The notes: generated by a model from the letters alone, not told the origin. DNA of 64,000 bases from Euzebya sp. (GCF_964222135.1 NZ_CAXQBR010000045.1:1-64000), one strand, 5' to 3'. Shown: positions 27,499 to 37,289, numbered from the stretch's first letter. Numbers and translations: made by a program.

Positions 27499-28929
27499 GT
27501 GGACGTCCCGCACATGACCGCCGACGAGTTCCGCCGCCACGGGAAGGCCCTGGTCGACTGGATCGCCGACCACTGGGAGACCCTCGACGAGCGCCCGATC
27601 CGACCGGCCGTGACCCCCGGCCAGGTGCGCGATGCGCTGCCCGACGCCGCGCCGGAGCGGCCCGAGCCGTTCAGCGACGTCCTGGCCGACCTCGACCGCG
27701 TCGTCGTGCCCGGCCTGACCGGCTGGCAGGCCCCCGGCTGGTTCGCCTACTTCCCGGCGATGGCGTCGTTCCCCGCGATCCTGGGTGAGCTGGCTGCCGC
27801 CGGCCTGGCCCAGCAGGGGATGCTGTGGTCGACCAGCCCGGCCACGACCGAGGTGGAGAGCCACGTCCTCGACTGGCTCGTCGACCTGATGGGGGTGCCC
27901 CAGACCTGGAAGACCACCGGCCCCGGCGGCGGGGTGCTCCAGATGAGCGCGTCGGACTCGACCCACACCGCCCTCGTGGTCGCACGGGAACGTGCGCGGA
28001 CAGGTGGGGCACGGGAACGTGCGCGGGAGCGGACCGGGGCCCGGGCCGAGGACCAGGTCGTCTACGCCTCGGCCCAGGCGCACTCCTCGGTCGAGAAGGG
28101 CGCGATGGTCGCCGGGTTCGGCCACATCCGCCTGGTCGCGACCGAGGCCGGCACCCACGCGATGTCGATCGACGCGCTCCGCACGGCGATCGCGACCGAC
28201 GTCGCCGACGGGTTGACCCCGGCGTTCGTCTGCGCGGCGATCGGCACGACCGGCACGACGGCGGTCGACGACGTCCGCGCGGTCGCCGAGGTCGGCCGGG
28301 CCCACGGCATGTGGGTGCACGTCGACGCGGCCTACGCCGGCAGCGCGTTCATCTGCCCCGAGCTGCGGGGGCACGCCGACGGGCTCGAGCTGGTCGACTC
28401 CTACACGTTCAACCCGCACAAGTGGCTGGCGACGAACTTCGACTGCTCGGTCTTCTGGGTCGCCGACCGCCAGCCGCTGATCGAGACCCTGTCGATCCTG
28501 CCGCCCTACCTGGTGGACTCGGCGTCCGAGAGCGGGGCCGTCATCGACTACCGCGACTGGCACGTCCCGCTCGGCCGGCGCTTCCGCGCCCTCAAGCTGT
28601 GGTTCGTGCTGCGCAGCTACGGCGCCGAGGGCCTGCGGGCGATGATCCGCGAGCACGTCCGCCTGGCCCGGGAGCTGGCCGGCCGGGTCGCCGCGCACGA
28701 CCGGCTGGAGCTGGTCGCCCCCACCCCGTTCGCGCTGGTCTCCTTCGCCCACGTCGACGGGGACGAGGCGACCACGCGGATCGCCGACGCGGTGAACGCC
28801 TCCGGCCACAGCTACCTGACGACGTCGGTCCTGGACGGGCGGACCTACGTGCGGGTGTCGATCGGCGCGCCGACCACCCGCGCCGAGCACGTCGACCGGC
28901 TGTGGGACCTGATCGCCGCAGCGACCTGA
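27499..28929 (+). CDS. Group II PLP-dependent decarboxylase (aromatic-L-amino-acid type)
   Basis: 476 residues of the aromatic amino acid decarboxylase family. Motifs: substrate-loop PGWFAYFPAMASFPAILGEL, SPATTEVE, the PLP-ring stacking AQAHSSVEKGA, the aspartate in HVDAAYAGSAFICPE and the Schiff-base lysine in TFNPHKWLATNFDCS. The family decarboxylates tryptophan, DOPA, phenylalanine or tyrosine. It is convergent with tryptophan dioxygenase (3 bases between the stops), so an indole-type substrate is plausible but not shown. Odd point: near residue 165 a 27-base tandem duplication encodes two copies of a RERART/RERARE-like segment. Confidence 0.86.
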   Translation: MDVPHMTADEFRRHGKALVDWIADHWETLDERPIRPAVTPGQVRDALPDAAPERPEPFSDVLADLDRVVVPGLTGWQAPGWFAYFPAMASFPAILGELAAAGLAQQGMLWSTSPATTEVESHVLDWLVDLMGVPQTWKTTGPGGGVLQMSASDSTHTALVVARERARTGGARERARERTGARAEDQVVYASAQAHSSVEKGAMVAGFGHIRLVATEAGTHAMSIDALRTAIATDVADGLTPAFVCAAIGTTGTTAVDDVRAVAEVGRAHGMWVHVDAAYAGSAFICPELRGHADGLELVDSYTFNPHKWLATNFDCSVFWVADRQPLIETLSILPPYLVDSASESGAVIDYRDWHVPLGRRFRALKLWFVLRSYGAEGLRAMIREHVRLARELAGRVAAHDRLELVAPTPFALVSFAHVDGDEATTRIADAVNASGHSYLTTSVLDGRTYVRVSIGAPTTRAEHVDRLWDLIAAAT

Positions 28930-28932
28930 CGC

Positions 28933-29772
28933 TCAGAGCGACGTGCGGACGTCCCACAGCTCGGGGAACAGGACGACGTCCAGTTGGCGGCGCAGGTACG
29001 CCGTCCCCGACGTGCCGCCGGTCCCGGCCTTCGCGCCGATGATCCGCTCGACCGTGGTGACGTGGTTGAACCGCCAGCGGCGGAAGTAGTCCTCCAGGTC
29101 GACGAGCTTCTCGCCGAGCTCGTAGGCCGTCCAGTGGGCGGTCGGGTCGCGGTAGATGGTCCGCCAGGCCTCGAGGACCGAGGGGTTGGCGGCGTAGGGC
29201 GCAGCCAGGTCGCGGTCCAGGTGGGCCGGGTCGATCGCGAACCCGGCGCGGGTGAGGGCCCGCTGCACCTCGTCGTACAGCGACGGCGCCTCCAGGTGCG
29301 CGCGCAGCTGCGCGACCAGGTCCGGGTCGTGGTCGTGCGGCTTCAGCATCGCCGCGTTCTTGTTGCCGAGCAGGTACTCGATCGCCCGGTACTGCCACGA
29401 CTGGAACCCCGACGAGCGGCCCAGGGAGTCCCGGAACTCGGTGTACTCGCTCGGGGTGAGGGTCCGCAGCACGTCCCAGGACGAGTTCAGCTGCTCGAAG
29501 GTCCGCGCCACCCGGGTGAGCATCTTGAAGCTCTCGCGCATCCGGTCCTCGGCGATCGCGGTCCGCGCGGCGGTGACCTCGTGGATGATCAGCGCCATCC
29601 ACAGCTCCATCGTCTGGTGCTGGATGATGAACAGCGTCTCGTCGTGGTGGCCGGTGATCGGCTGCTGGGCACCGAGGACCAGGTCGAGGCGCAGGTAGTC
29701 GCCGTAGGACATGTCGGCCGCGAAGTCGACGTGCGCGCCCTCGGTGGAGGGGTCGTAGGCGGGGTCGCTCAT
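28933..29772 (-). CDS. kynA: Tryptophan 2,3-dioxygenase
   Basis: Haem enzyme that opens the indole ring of L-tryptophan to N-formylkynurenine. 279 residues with the family hallmarks: [25 protein letters not shown] (first helix with the substrate-contacting His and Phe), [17 protein letters not shown] and, near the C-terminus, [26 protein letters not shown], here containing the haem-ligand His and the GTGG loop. ATG at 29772, SD GGAGG-like upstream. It follows kynU by 13 bases on the same strand, forming a two-gene kyn operon. Confidence 0.95.
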   Translation of the reverse strand: MSDPAYDPSTEGAHVDFAADMSYGDYLRLDLVLGAQQPITGHHDETLFIIQHQTMELWMALIIHEVTAARTAIAEDRMRESFKMLTRVARTFEQLNSSWDVLRTLTPSEYTEFRDSLGRSSGFQSWQYRAIEYLLGNKNAAMLKPHDHDPDLVAQLRAHLEAPSLYDEVQRALTRAGFAIDPAHLDRDLAAPYAANPSVLEAWRTIYRDPTAHWTAYELGEKLVDLEDYFRRWRFNHVTTVERIIGAKAGTGGTSGTAYLRRQLDVVLFPELWDVRTSL

Positions 29773-29785
29773 GTGGTCTCCCTCC

Positions 29786-31048
29786 TCAGGTCACGGCGGC
29801 ACGCCGTCGGAACGCCGGGGTGTCCCAGCGGCGCTCGTCGAGGACCGTCCCCAACGCCTCCACCGCCGCGTCCACGTCGGCGTGGCGCAGGTAGAGGGGC
29901 GCGAACCCGAAGCGCATCACGTCGGGCGCGCGGAAGTCCCCGATGACCCCGTCGGCGATCAGCGCCTGGACGACCGCGTACCCCTCGGGGTGGGCGAGGG
30001 ACACCTGGCTGCCCCGGGCGGCCGGGTCGCGGGGCGACACCAGCCGCAGGTCGTGGCCGGCGCAGCGGGCCTCGACGCCGGCGATGAACCGCTCGGTCAG
30101 GGCGACGGACTTCGCGCGCACCGCCGCCATCCCGCCGACGGCGTCGACGTCGTCCCACACCGCCAGCGCGGCGTCGAGGGCGCTCATCGCGAGCACCGGC
30201 GGGGTGCCGACGCGGAAGCGCCCGACCCCGGAGGTGGGCCGGTAGGCCAGGTCGAAGTCGAAGGGCGCGGCGTGGCCGAACCAGCCCGCCAGCAGCGGCT
30301 CGGCGACGTCGGCGTGCCGGGCGTGGACGTGGATGAACGCCGGCGCCCCCGGGCCGCCGTTGAGGTACTTGTAGCTGCACCCGACCGCGAGGTCGACGTC
30401 GCAGCCGTCGAGGTCGAGCTCGACCGCCCCGGCGGAGTGCGCCAGGTCCCAGACCGCCAACGCGCCAGCCTGGTGGGCGGCGGCGGTCAGCCCGGCCATG
30501 TCGTGGACCCTGCCGGTGCGGTAGTCGACGTGGGTGAGCAACAGCGCCGCCACGTCGCCGGCGTCCGGTCCGGTCAGGACGTCCGCGACGTCGGTCGGGT
30601 CGACCACCCGCAGCTCGTGGCGGCCACCGAGGGCGGCGATCAGCCCCTGCGCCACGTACAGGTCCGTGGGGAAGTTGCCCCGGTCCGAGACGACGATGCG
30701 CCGGTCCGGGCGGAGGGCCAGGGCCGCGCTGAGCGCCTTCGCCACGTTGACCGACGTCGAGTCGGTGCAGACCACGCTCCCCGCCGGCGCCCCGATCAGC
30801 CGGGCGATCCGGTCCCCGACCCGTCCGGGCAGGTCGACCCAGCCGTGGTCGTTCCACCCGCGGATCAGCGACTCGCCCCATTGGCGGGTGACCACGTCGG
30901 CCACCCGCTCGGCAACCCCGTGGGGGAGGGGGCCGAGGGAGTTGCCGTCCAGGTACACCACCCCGTCGGGCAGGGCGAAGCGGTCGCGGAACGCCGCCAG
31001 CGGATCGGCCGCGTCAGCCTCGGCGGCCGACACCGGATCGTCGTGCAT
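29786..31048 (-). CDS. kynU: Kynureninase
   Basis: PLP enzyme that cleaves kynurenine to anthranilate and alanine. 420 residues with [11 protein letters not shown] (N-terminal substrate region), [33 protein letters not shown], the PLP-lysine in [20 protein letters not shown], and a C-terminal [19 protein letters not shown] at 31048 is chosen because GGAGG stands five bases before it; an upstream GTG at 31060 is possible. The formamidase that links TDO and KynU is not found in the window. A TAGGGT hexamer at 31097-31102 could be its -10. Confidence 0.94.
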   Translation of the reverse strand: MHDDPVSAAEADAADPLAAFRDRFALPDGVVYLDGNSLGPLPHGVAERVADVVTRQWGESLIRGWNDHGWVDLPGRVGDRIARLIGAPAGSVVCTDSTSVNVAKALSAALALRPDRRIVVSDRGNFPTDLYVAQGLIAALGGRHELRVVDPTDVADVLTGPDAGDVAALLLTHVDYRTGRVHDMAGLTAAAHQAGALAVWDLAHSAGAVELDLDGCDVDLAVGCSYKYLNGGPGAPAFIHVHARHADVAEPLLAGWFGHAAPFDFDLAYRPTSGVGRFRVGTPPVLAMSALDAALAVWDDVDAVGGMAAVRAKSVALTERFIAGVEARCAGHDLRLVSPRDPAARGSQVSLAHPEGYAVVQALIADGVIGDFRAPDVMRFGFAPLYLRHADVDAAVEALGTVLDERRWDTPAFRRRAAVT

Positions 31049-31159
31049 CCATCCCTCCACGGTCGTCGGTCTGCGCGGTGCGCGCGTGGTCCCCTCACCC
31101 TACGCACGGGCGGCGTCCGCGGGCACGTCGCCACCACGGCGCTCACCCCCCCTCCCCCC

Positions 31160-31286
31160 CACAGATCGACTCCGACGACCGGGGTAGTAGGTCGCGCGCG
31201 TGCACATCCGTGGGCGTCGCTCCAGGTCAGGGCGTTCCTGAGGTGGCGACCGGAGTCGATCCGTGGGCCTGTGGAGTCGATCCGTG
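31160..31286 (+). repeat. 127-bp composite element, copy B3
   Basis: CACAGATCGACTCCG (31160), GTGCACATCCGTGGG (31200), CAGGTCAG (31223), CGGAGTCGATCCGTG (31251) and TGGAGTCGATCCGTG (31272). Start distances 40, 23, 28 and 21 are the same as in the other two copies. It lies in the divergent gap between kynU and the membrane protein gene, far from either nuclease-like gene. Confidence 0.92.
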
Positions 31287-31344
31287 CCGAGGGGGAGGGA
31301 CGCGGACCGACACGTCGACCCGGGTCGCGCCATCCTGGAGGTCC

Positions 31345-32532
31345 ATGACCGCCCTCCCGCAGCCGGCCGCCCCCGCCGCGGCCGGTGCCTCCCGGCCCGT
31401 CCGGGACCGGATCCGCGGGGTCGACGCGGCCCGCGCCCTGGCCATCCTCGGGATGGTGACGGTGCACTTCGGGCCCATCCAGCCGGACACCTCCGACCTG
31501 CTCGGCCGGGTGTACCGGTTCAGCTACGGGCGGGCGTCGGTGCTGTTCGTGCTGCTGGCCGGCGTGGGGATCAGCCTGCTGCTCGCCGCCCGGCCCGTGG
31601 GGGAGTCCTGGACCCGGATCGCGTGGCGGGCGATCGTGTTCTACCCCCTCGGGGTCGTGCTCCAGCCCCTCGACCACGGCGTCGCGGTCATCCTGCAGTT
31701 CTACGCCCTGTACTACCTGGTCGGGGGTCTGGCGGCGCTGCTCCCGACCCGCTGGCTGGCCCTGCTCACCGCGGCCTGGACCATCGCCGGCCCGCTGCTG
31801 TTCCTGGCCCTCCAGGACCCCGAGCTGGCCGGGCGGGGGACCGCGACGGCCATCAGCGACCCCCCGACCGTGGTCAGCGACCTCCTCCTGACCGGCTACT
31901 ACCCGGTGATCACCTGGACGCCGCCGCTGCTGGTCGGGCTTCTCGTCGGCCGTACGGACCTGCGGGACACCGCCACCGACGTGGTCCTCGCCGTCGGCGG
32001 GTTCGTCGTCGCCCTCGCCACCTACGGCGGCAGCGCGCTCGCCCGCAGCGCCGCCGCGCCCGATGTGGCCGGCTCCTCCTACCTCCTCGCCGAGGGCCAC
32101 ACCGGCGCGCCGCTCAACGTGGTCGGCGCGACCGCCGTGGCGGTGGCCGTGCTCGGGACCTGCCTGCTCCTCGCCCGGGCGCTCCCGCGGGTGTCCTGGC
32201 CCCTCGTCGCCGTCGGCCAGCTGGCCCTGACCGTGTACGTCGGCCACCTCCTCGTGCTGGCCTGGCAGCCCGACTGGTTGATCGCCCGCGACGCCGTCGA
32301 CGTCGCCGCGCTGCGGGTCCTCAGGTTCTTCGTCGTCGTCGCCGTGACCTGCGTCGCGTGGCGGGTGGTGTTCCCACGTGGGCCGCTCGAGGCCCTCCTG
32401 GCGTTACCCTTCAGACGCCGCCCGTCCGGTCCGCCGGCACCACCGCCGGCGGCGCAGGTGGAGGCGCGGCAGAGGAGCGATGGCGGGTGGCACGATCGAC
32501 CACAGCACACCTGGAGGGCGCCATCGCCGTAG
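31345..32532 (+). CDS. Multi-pass membrane protein, HGSNAT/DUF1624-like acyltransferase
   Basis: 395 residues with about ten membrane segments. The N-terminal RIRGVDAARALAILGMVTVHFG is the signature of the heparan-alpha-glucosaminide N-acetyltransferase-like/DUF418 group, in which a conserved His in the first segment is thought to take part in acyl transfer across the membrane. Later HLLVLAWQ matches the second conserved histidine region. The ATG at 31345 has GGAGG three bases upstream. The Arg/Pro-rich C-terminal tail overlaps the start of the histidine kinase gene by 46 bases. Substrate unknown. Confidence 0.75.
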   Translation: MTALPQPAAPAAAGASRPVRDRIRGVDAARALAILGMVTVHFGPIQPDTSDLLGRVYRFSYGRASVLFVLLAGVGISLLLAARPVGESWTRIAWRAIVFYPLGVVLQPLDHGVAVILQFYALYYLVGGLAALLPTRWLALLTAAWTIAGPLLFLALQDPELAGRGTATAISDPPTVVSDLLLTGYYPVITWTPPLLVGLLVGRTDLRDTATDVVLAVGGFVVALATYGGSALARSAAAPDVAGSSYLLAEGHTGAPLNVVGATAVAVAVLGTCLLLARALPRVSWPLVAVGQLALTVYVGHLLVLAWQPDWLIARDAVDVAALRVLRFFVVVAVTCVAWRVVFPRGPLEALLALPFRRRPSGPPAPPPAAQVEARQRSDGGWHDRPQHTWRAPSP

Positions 32533-34202
32533 ACGGATCCCGCGCCGGGCACGAGCGGAACCGGTACTCGCGGCGGCTGGCGACGGCGATGACCGCCGAC
32601 GAGGTCCTCGACGCCCTCGCGGTCGCAATCACCGAGCTGCTGGGAGGTGACGAGGGCTTCCTGCTCCGCCACGCCGACGGCACCTGGCGGGGGGTGCTGG
32701 CCGCCGGCGCCCACCGCGAGGTCGCCGAGGCGCTCACCGTCCCCGACCGGGCCCCCCTGGACGTCGCCAGCGCGCAGACGGCGTGCACCTGGGCCCGCCT
32801 CGGGATCCGCGGGCGGGACGTCGACGCCGTCGTGGTCCCGGCCGGTTCCGCCGGCGACCCGGGCCTGCTCGCGCTGGTGCCCGACGTCGTGCACCCCCCG
32901 CCCCCCGGGACGCCCGACGGGAGCGGGATCGACGCCGCGATCGTCGACCACGACCTCGCGGTGGCCCTGGCGTCCGAGGCCTGGGCCGCACTCCGCCGGG
33001 TGCAGGCCTTCGACGACCTCCGCGACAAGCTCGAGATCCTCGAGGCGATCGCCGGCGTCGCCCGCGCGGCCCACCTCGACACCGATGCGGTCGCCGCCCA
33101 CATCGCCCGCCACCTGGCCACGTCCCTGTCCTGCGAGCGCGGTGCCGTCTACCTCTGGGACTCCGCACGCGACGACCTGGGGTGCGCCGCCCTGCACGTG
33201 GCGGACGGCACCCGGCACGGCAACGACGACGGCGCCGCGGCCATCGCCCGCCTCGTGGCCGACGGCCGGCCGGCCGTCGGGCCGGCCCCCGCCGAGGCGG
33301 CGTGGCTGACCGGTCCCTGGAGCGCGGCGTCGGGTGCGGTGAGCGTCACGGCCCTGCCGCTCCGCCTGGGGGACAGCGACGTCGGCGTGCTCGTCGCCGC
33401 CCACACCACCGCCAACCCGCGGGGGTTCACCGCGCTGTGCGAGCAGGTCGGCGGCGCCATCGCCCAGCAGTCCGCGCTGGCCCTGAGCAACGCGCGCCTG
33501 TACGACGCGCAGCGGGCCGCAGCGGACCGCCTCCGCCGCATCGACCAGCACCGCGTCGACTGGGTCGCGGGCATCGTCCACGACCTCCGGACCCCCGTGA
33601 CCGCCGTCCTGGGCTTCGCCCGCACCCTCCGCCGCGCCGAGGGCCTGATGACGGAGGAGGAGCGCGGCGACGCGCTCGAGACGATCGAGCGCCAGTCGCT
33701 GCGGGTCAGCCGGATGCTCGACGACCTGATGGACTCCGCCCGCGCCGACGCGGGCCAGCTGGCCCACGACCGCTTCGGCCGCGTCACCCTGCACCAGGTC
33801 GTGGCCGACGCCGTGCAGGTCACCTCCCCCGAGGACCGCCGGCGCATCACCGTCGACGTCGACGACGAGGTGGTCGTCGAGGGCGACGCCGAGCAGCTGA
33901 CCAGGGTGGTCCAGAACCTCGTCGTCAACGCCCTGCGCCACGCCGGCGGCAGCGACCCGATCACGGTGGACGTCCGGGCCGACGGCGGCAGGGGCGTCGT
34001 CCGGGTCGCCGACGCCGGTCGCGGCATGCCGGCGGACATGGCGGTCTTCGACCGCTTCGCCCGCGGCGAGGGGGGAGGGACGGGCCTCGGCCTGTTCACC
34101 GTCAAGCGCATCGTGGAGATGCACGGCGGCACCGTCGAGCTCTCCACCACCCCCGGCGGTGGGACCACCGTCGAGGTCCGGCTGCCGCTGTTGTCCACGT
34201 GA
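32487..34202 (+). CDS. GAF-domain sensor histidine kinase
   Basis: 571 residues, apparently soluble. The N-terminal ~200 residues look like a sensory GAF-like part, a second GAF-like region follows (about 200-345, LDTDAVAAHIARHLATSLSCERG to ALCEQVGGAIAQQ), then the HisKA box VAGIVHDLRTPVTAV with the phospho-accepting His, the N box VQNLVVNALRHAG, G1 VADAGRGMP and G2 GTGLGLFTVKRIVEMHGG. No response regulator is next to it, so its partner is elsewhere. The GTG at 32487 has AGGAG ten bases upstream; the start is uncertain. Its stop overlaps the next gene's GTG. Confidence 0.88.
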   Translation: MARSTTAHLEGAIAVDGSRAGHERNRYSRRLATAMTADEVLDALAVAITELLGGDEGFLLRHADGTWRGVLAAGAHREVAEALTVPDRAPLDVASAQTACTWARLGIRGRDVDAVVVPAGSAGDPGLLALVPDVVHPPPPGTPDGSGIDAAIVDHDLAVALASEAWAALRRVQAFDDLRDKLEILEAIAGVARAAHLDTDAVAAHIARHLATSLSCERGAVYLWDSARDDLGCAALHVADGTRHGNDDGAAAIARLVADGRPAVGPAPAEAAWLTGPWSAASGAVSVTALPLRLGDSDVGVLVAAHTTANPRGFTALCEQVGGAIAQQSALALSNARLYDAQRAAADRLRRIDQHRVDWVAGIVHDLRTPVTAVLGFARTLRRAEGLMTEEERGDALETIERQSLRVSRMLDDLMDSARADAGQLAHDRFGRVTLHQVVADAVQVTSPEDRRRITVDVDDEVVVEGDAEQLTRVVQNLVVNALRHAGGSDPITVDVRADGGRGVVRVADAGRGMPADMAVFDRFARGEGGGTGLGLFTVKRIVEMHGGTVELSTTPGGGTTVEVRLPLLST

Positions 34203-34984
34203 CCGGACCCGACCGCGACCGCGTCCCCGTCGACCCCGCCACGTACGAGCCGCCGCCGCTCGACCAGGTCGCCCGCCGCTTCGGCGTCCCGTGGGAGTGG
34301 TACGACGCCATCGGCATCTACGTGATCTGGATCCTCCTCGCCGGTCCGGTCGTGCTCGCGGTCACCGCGCTGGTCGGCGGTGAGACCTCCGACCTCGCCA
34401 CCGCCAGCCAGATCCTCGTCACCCTCGTCGTCCTGGTCGTCGTCACCGTCGTCTGGGTCCGGCTGCGCGCCTCCGCCGCGGACGTCGCCGACGGGCTCCG
34501 CCGGGCGCTCGGGCCCAAGCGGCCCGTGGCCGCGGACATCCGCCGCGGCGTGATCCTCGGCGTGGGCGCCTTCCTGGCCGTCCAGCTCGGCCTCGGCCTC
34601 CTCATCAGCTCGCTCGTCGAGGCGCTGGGCCAGGAGCTGCCGGAGATCCAGGAGGAGGTGCAGACCGCGGTCCAGGGGGAGGGGTCGGTGCCGCTGCTCG
34701 TCGCCTTCGCCGTGGCGATCCTCGCGCCGGTCGGGGAGGAGCTGCTCTTCCGCGGCGTGCTGTACCAGGCGCTCGCCAAGCGGCTGCACGGGTGGCCGGC
34801 CCTCGGGCTCTCGGGACTCGCGTTCGGGCTGACCCACGTCGAGCCGTTCGTCATCGTGCTGACGTTCCCGCTCGGCATGGTCCTCGCGTGGGCGCTGCGC
34901 CGCCACGGGACGCTCGTCGTCCCGGTCGTGGCCCACGCGGTCTTCAACCTGATCGGGGTCGTCCTGATCCGCCTGGGGGGCTGA
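34199..34984 (+). CDS. CPBP-family intramembrane metalloprotease
   Basis: 261 residues with about seven membrane segments. The three CPBP/Abi motifs are present: PVGEELLFRGVLY (EExxxR), GLAFGLTHVEP (FxxxH) and HAVFNLIGV (HxxxN). These residues ligate zinc in type II CAAX prenyl endopeptidase relatives such as Rce1. GTG at 34199 overlaps the histidine kinase stop by four bases, so the two are translationally coupled. The substrate is unknown. Confidence 0.88.
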   Translation: MTGPDRDRVPVDPATYEPPPLDQVARRFGVPWEWYDAIGIYVIWILLAGPVVLAVTALVGGETSDLATASQILVTLVVLVVVTVVWVRLRASAADVADGLRRALGPKRPVAADIRRGVILGVGAFLAVQLGLGLLISSLVEALGQELPEIQEEVQTAVQGEGSVPLLVAFAVAILAPVGEELLFRGVLYQALAKRLHGWPALGLSGLAFGLTHVEPFVIVLTFPLGMVLAWALRRHGTLVVPVVAHAVFNLIGVVLIRLGG

Positions 34985-34991
34985 GGGGGCC

Positions 34992-35426
34992 GTGGGCGAG
35001 GTGGTCCTCGACCCCGACGCCGGCGCGTTCGCCACGCTGCTCGGCGGCCTGCTGCGCGCCAACCTCGAGGCCGATCCCGCGAAGGGGCGGCTGGTGGACG
35101 ACGCGCGGGGCACGGTCGCGCTCACGGTCAGCGACCGCGACGAGGAGGTCGTCCTGACCTTCGCCGGCGGGACCCTCGAGATCGGCGGCACGACCGGCGT
35201 CGCGGCGCTCCCCACGCCGGACGCCGACCTGCGCCTCGCCGGGACCGCGGACGCGATCATGGGCCTGACGACGGTCCCGCTGCGCTTCGGCCTGCCCGAC
35301 CTGCTGTCGAGCGGCGGGCGCGCCCTGACCGGCCGCTGGGTCGCCGGCGGGCTCGAGGTCCACGGCCTGCCACGCGGCGCCCCGCTGCTGCGCACCACCC
35401 TGTCGCTGCTGAGCGTCATCCGCTAG
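34992..35426 (+). CDS. Small SCP2-like protein
   Basis: 144 residues whose pattern (LEADPAKGRLVDDARGTVALTV, later DADLRLAGTADAIMGL and an amphipathic LLRTTLSLLSVIR end) resembles the SCP2 sterol/lipid carrier fold. No catalytic motif is visible. GTG start eight bases after the CPBP gene, so probably in the same operon. Assignment to SCP2 is tentative. Confidence 0.55.
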   Translation: MGEVVLDPDAGAFATLLGGLLRANLEADPAKGRLVDDARGTVALTVSDRDEEVVLTFAGGTLEIGGTTGVAALPTPDADLRLAGTADAIMGLTTVPLRFGLPDLLSSGGRALTGRWVAGGLEVHGLPRGAPLLRTTLSLLSVIR

Positions 35427-35509
35427 GACGCCCCCGGGTTGTCCCCCGGCCCCCGGCCCTCGATAGGCTCCACGTCCCGCCCGAGCCAGCAACGAACGAG
35501 GGAGCAGCA

Positions 35510-37279
35510 GTGGAGCGCATCGAGAACGTCGGCGTCGTGGGGTGCGGGACGATGGGGTCGGGCATCTGCGAGGTCGTCGCGAGGGGCGGCCACGCGGTGC
35601 ACTTCGTCGAGGTCGACGACCTGATGGTCGAGAAGGGCCTGTCGCGGATCACCAGCTCCCTCCAGCGCGCCGTCGACCGCGGCAAGCTCGACGAGTCGGA
35701 GAAGGAGTCGATCCTCTCCCGGATCACCGGCGGCACGGACTTCTCCGCGCTCGCCGACGCCGACCTGGTCGTCGAGGCGGTCCCCGAGATCCTCGAGATG
35801 AAGCAGAGGACGTTCCGCCAGCTCGACGAGGTGCTGCGCGACGACGCGATCGTCGCAACGAACACCTCCTCCCTCGGCGTCATCGACGTGGCGGTCCAGA
35901 CCAAGCGCCCCGACCGGGTCCTCGGCTTCCACTTCTTCAACCCGGCGCCGGTGATGGAGCTGGTCGAGATGATCACCACCGTGGTCACCCGGCCCGAGGT
36001 CGTCGAGGTCGCGAAGGCCTTCGCCGAGGAGCTCGGCAAGACCCCCGTCGTCGTCCGCGACCGCGCCGGGTTCATCGCGAACCTGCTGCTGTTCCCCTAC
36101 CTCAACCAGGCGATGGGCATGGTGGCGGAGGGGTACGCGAGCCGCGAGGACATCGACGCGGCGATGCGCTTCGGGGCCGGCCACCCCATCGGCCCGATCG
36201 GCCTGGTCGACCTGATCGGCATCGACTCCACCAACTCGATCATGGAGCGGATGTACGAGCAGTTCGGCGACGTCCGGTACGCGCCGAAGCCGATCGTCCG
36301 GCAGCTGAAGGCCGCCGGGTACCTGGGGCGCAAGACCGGCCGCGGCTTCTACACCTACGAGCAGCCGAACTCCTCGCGGGTGGTCCCCGACGCCGACACC
36401 GAGGCCGACCCGGTCGACGCGGACTCGATCGCGTCGTGGCGGACCATCGGCGTCCTCGGCAGCGGCACGATGGCGTCCGGCATCGCCGAGGTGTGCGCGA
36501 AGGCCGGCTACGACGTCGTGCTGCGCGGCCGGACCGTCGAGAAGGCCCAGACGGCGAAGGACCGGGTCGCCAAGTCGGTGAACCGGATGGTCGAGAAGGG
36601 GCGCATGGAGTCCGACGCGGCCGCCGAGGCGCTGGCGCGGATCCGCCCGACCGACGGGATCTCCAACTTCGCCGAGTGCGACCTGGTGATCGAGGCGGTC
36701 GCTGAGGTCCTCGACGTCAAGCGGCCGCTGTTCGCCGAGCTCGACCGGGTCACCAAGCCCGACTGCGTGCTGGCGACCACGACGTCGTCGCTGCCGGTGA
36801 TCGAGATGGCGATGGCGACCAGCCGGCCCGAGAAGGTCGTCGGCCTGCACTTCTTCAACCCGGCCGCGATCATGAAGCTGGTCGAGGTCGTCCCCACCGT
36901 CCGCACCGACGACCAGACGATCGACCAGGCGCGGGCGATCACCGAGGCCCTCGGCAAGCACGGCGTCGGCTGCGGCGACCGGGCCGGCTTCATCGTCAAC
37001 GCGCTGCTGTTCCCCTACCTCAACGACGCGGCGCGGATGCTGCAGGACGGCTACGCGACCGCGCCGGAGATCGACACGGCCATGAAGCTCGGCTGCGGGC
37101 ACCCGATGGGGCCCTTCGAGCTGATGGACATCGTCGGCCTGGACGTCACCCTCGAGATCTGCCGAGCGCTGTACGCGGAGTTCCGCGACCCCGGCTACGA
37201 GCCCGTCGGGTTGCTCGAGCACCTGGTCGGCGTCGGGTACCTCGGCCGCAAGGTCGGGCGGGGCTTCTACACCTACTGA
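35510..37279 (+). CDS. Double-headed 3-hydroxyacyl-CoA dehydrogenase
   Basis: 589 residues made of two complete 3-hydroxyacyl-CoA dehydrogenase units (about 1-290 and 305-589). Each has the NAD loop (VGCGTMGSGI; LGSGTMASGI), an acidic pair after the second strand, the catalytic Ser in NTSSL / TTSSL, the HFFNPA block with the catalytic His, ELVEMI / KLVEVV, and a C-terminal GRKTGRGFYTY / GRKVGRGFYTY ending. Fusions of about this length are known among actinobacterial 3-hydroxybutyryl-CoA dehydrogenases. Functional difference between the halves cannot be judged, although Asn of the first NTSS is Thr in the second. GTG start after GAGGGAGC. Confidence 0.93.
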   Translation: MERIENVGVVGCGTMGSGICEVVARGGHAVHFVEVDDLMVEKGLSRITSSLQRAVDRGKLDESEKESILSRITGGTDFSALADADLVVEAVPEILEMKQRTFRQLDEVLRDDAIVATNTSSLGVIDVAVQTKRPDRVLGFHFFNPAPVMELVEMITTVVTRPEVVEVAKAFAEELGKTPVVVRDRAGFIANLLLFPYLNQAMGMVAEGYASREDIDAAMRFGAGHPIGPIGLVDLIGIDSTNSIMERMYEQFGDVRYAPKPIVRQLKAAGYLGRKTGRGFYTYEQPNSSRVVPDADTEADPVDADSIASWRTIGVLGSGTMASGIAEVCAKAGYDVVLRGRTVEKAQTAKDRVAKSVNRMVEKGRMESDAAAEALARIRPTDGISNFAECDLVIEAVAEVLDVKRPLFAELDRVTKPDCVLATTTSSLPVIEMAMATSRPEKVVGLHFFNPAAIMKLVEVVPTVRTDDQTIDQARAITEALGKHGVGCGDRAGFIVNALLFPYLNDAARMLQDGYATAPEIDTAMKLGCGHPMGPFELMDIVGLDVTLEICRALYAEFRDPGYEPVGLLEHLVGVGYLGRKVGRGFYTY

Positions 37280-37289
37280 CCTTGCTAGA

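Noticed and set aside
27499-31048. Single kynurenine/decarboxylase operon
   Set aside because: The decarboxylase gene is on the opposite strand and convergent, so it cannot be co-transcribed with kynA-kynU.
35510-37279. Assembly duplication within the 3-hydroxyacyl-CoA dehydrogenase
   Set aside because: The two halves differ throughout in sequence and are joined by a proper linker; fusions of this length are known in actinobacteria.
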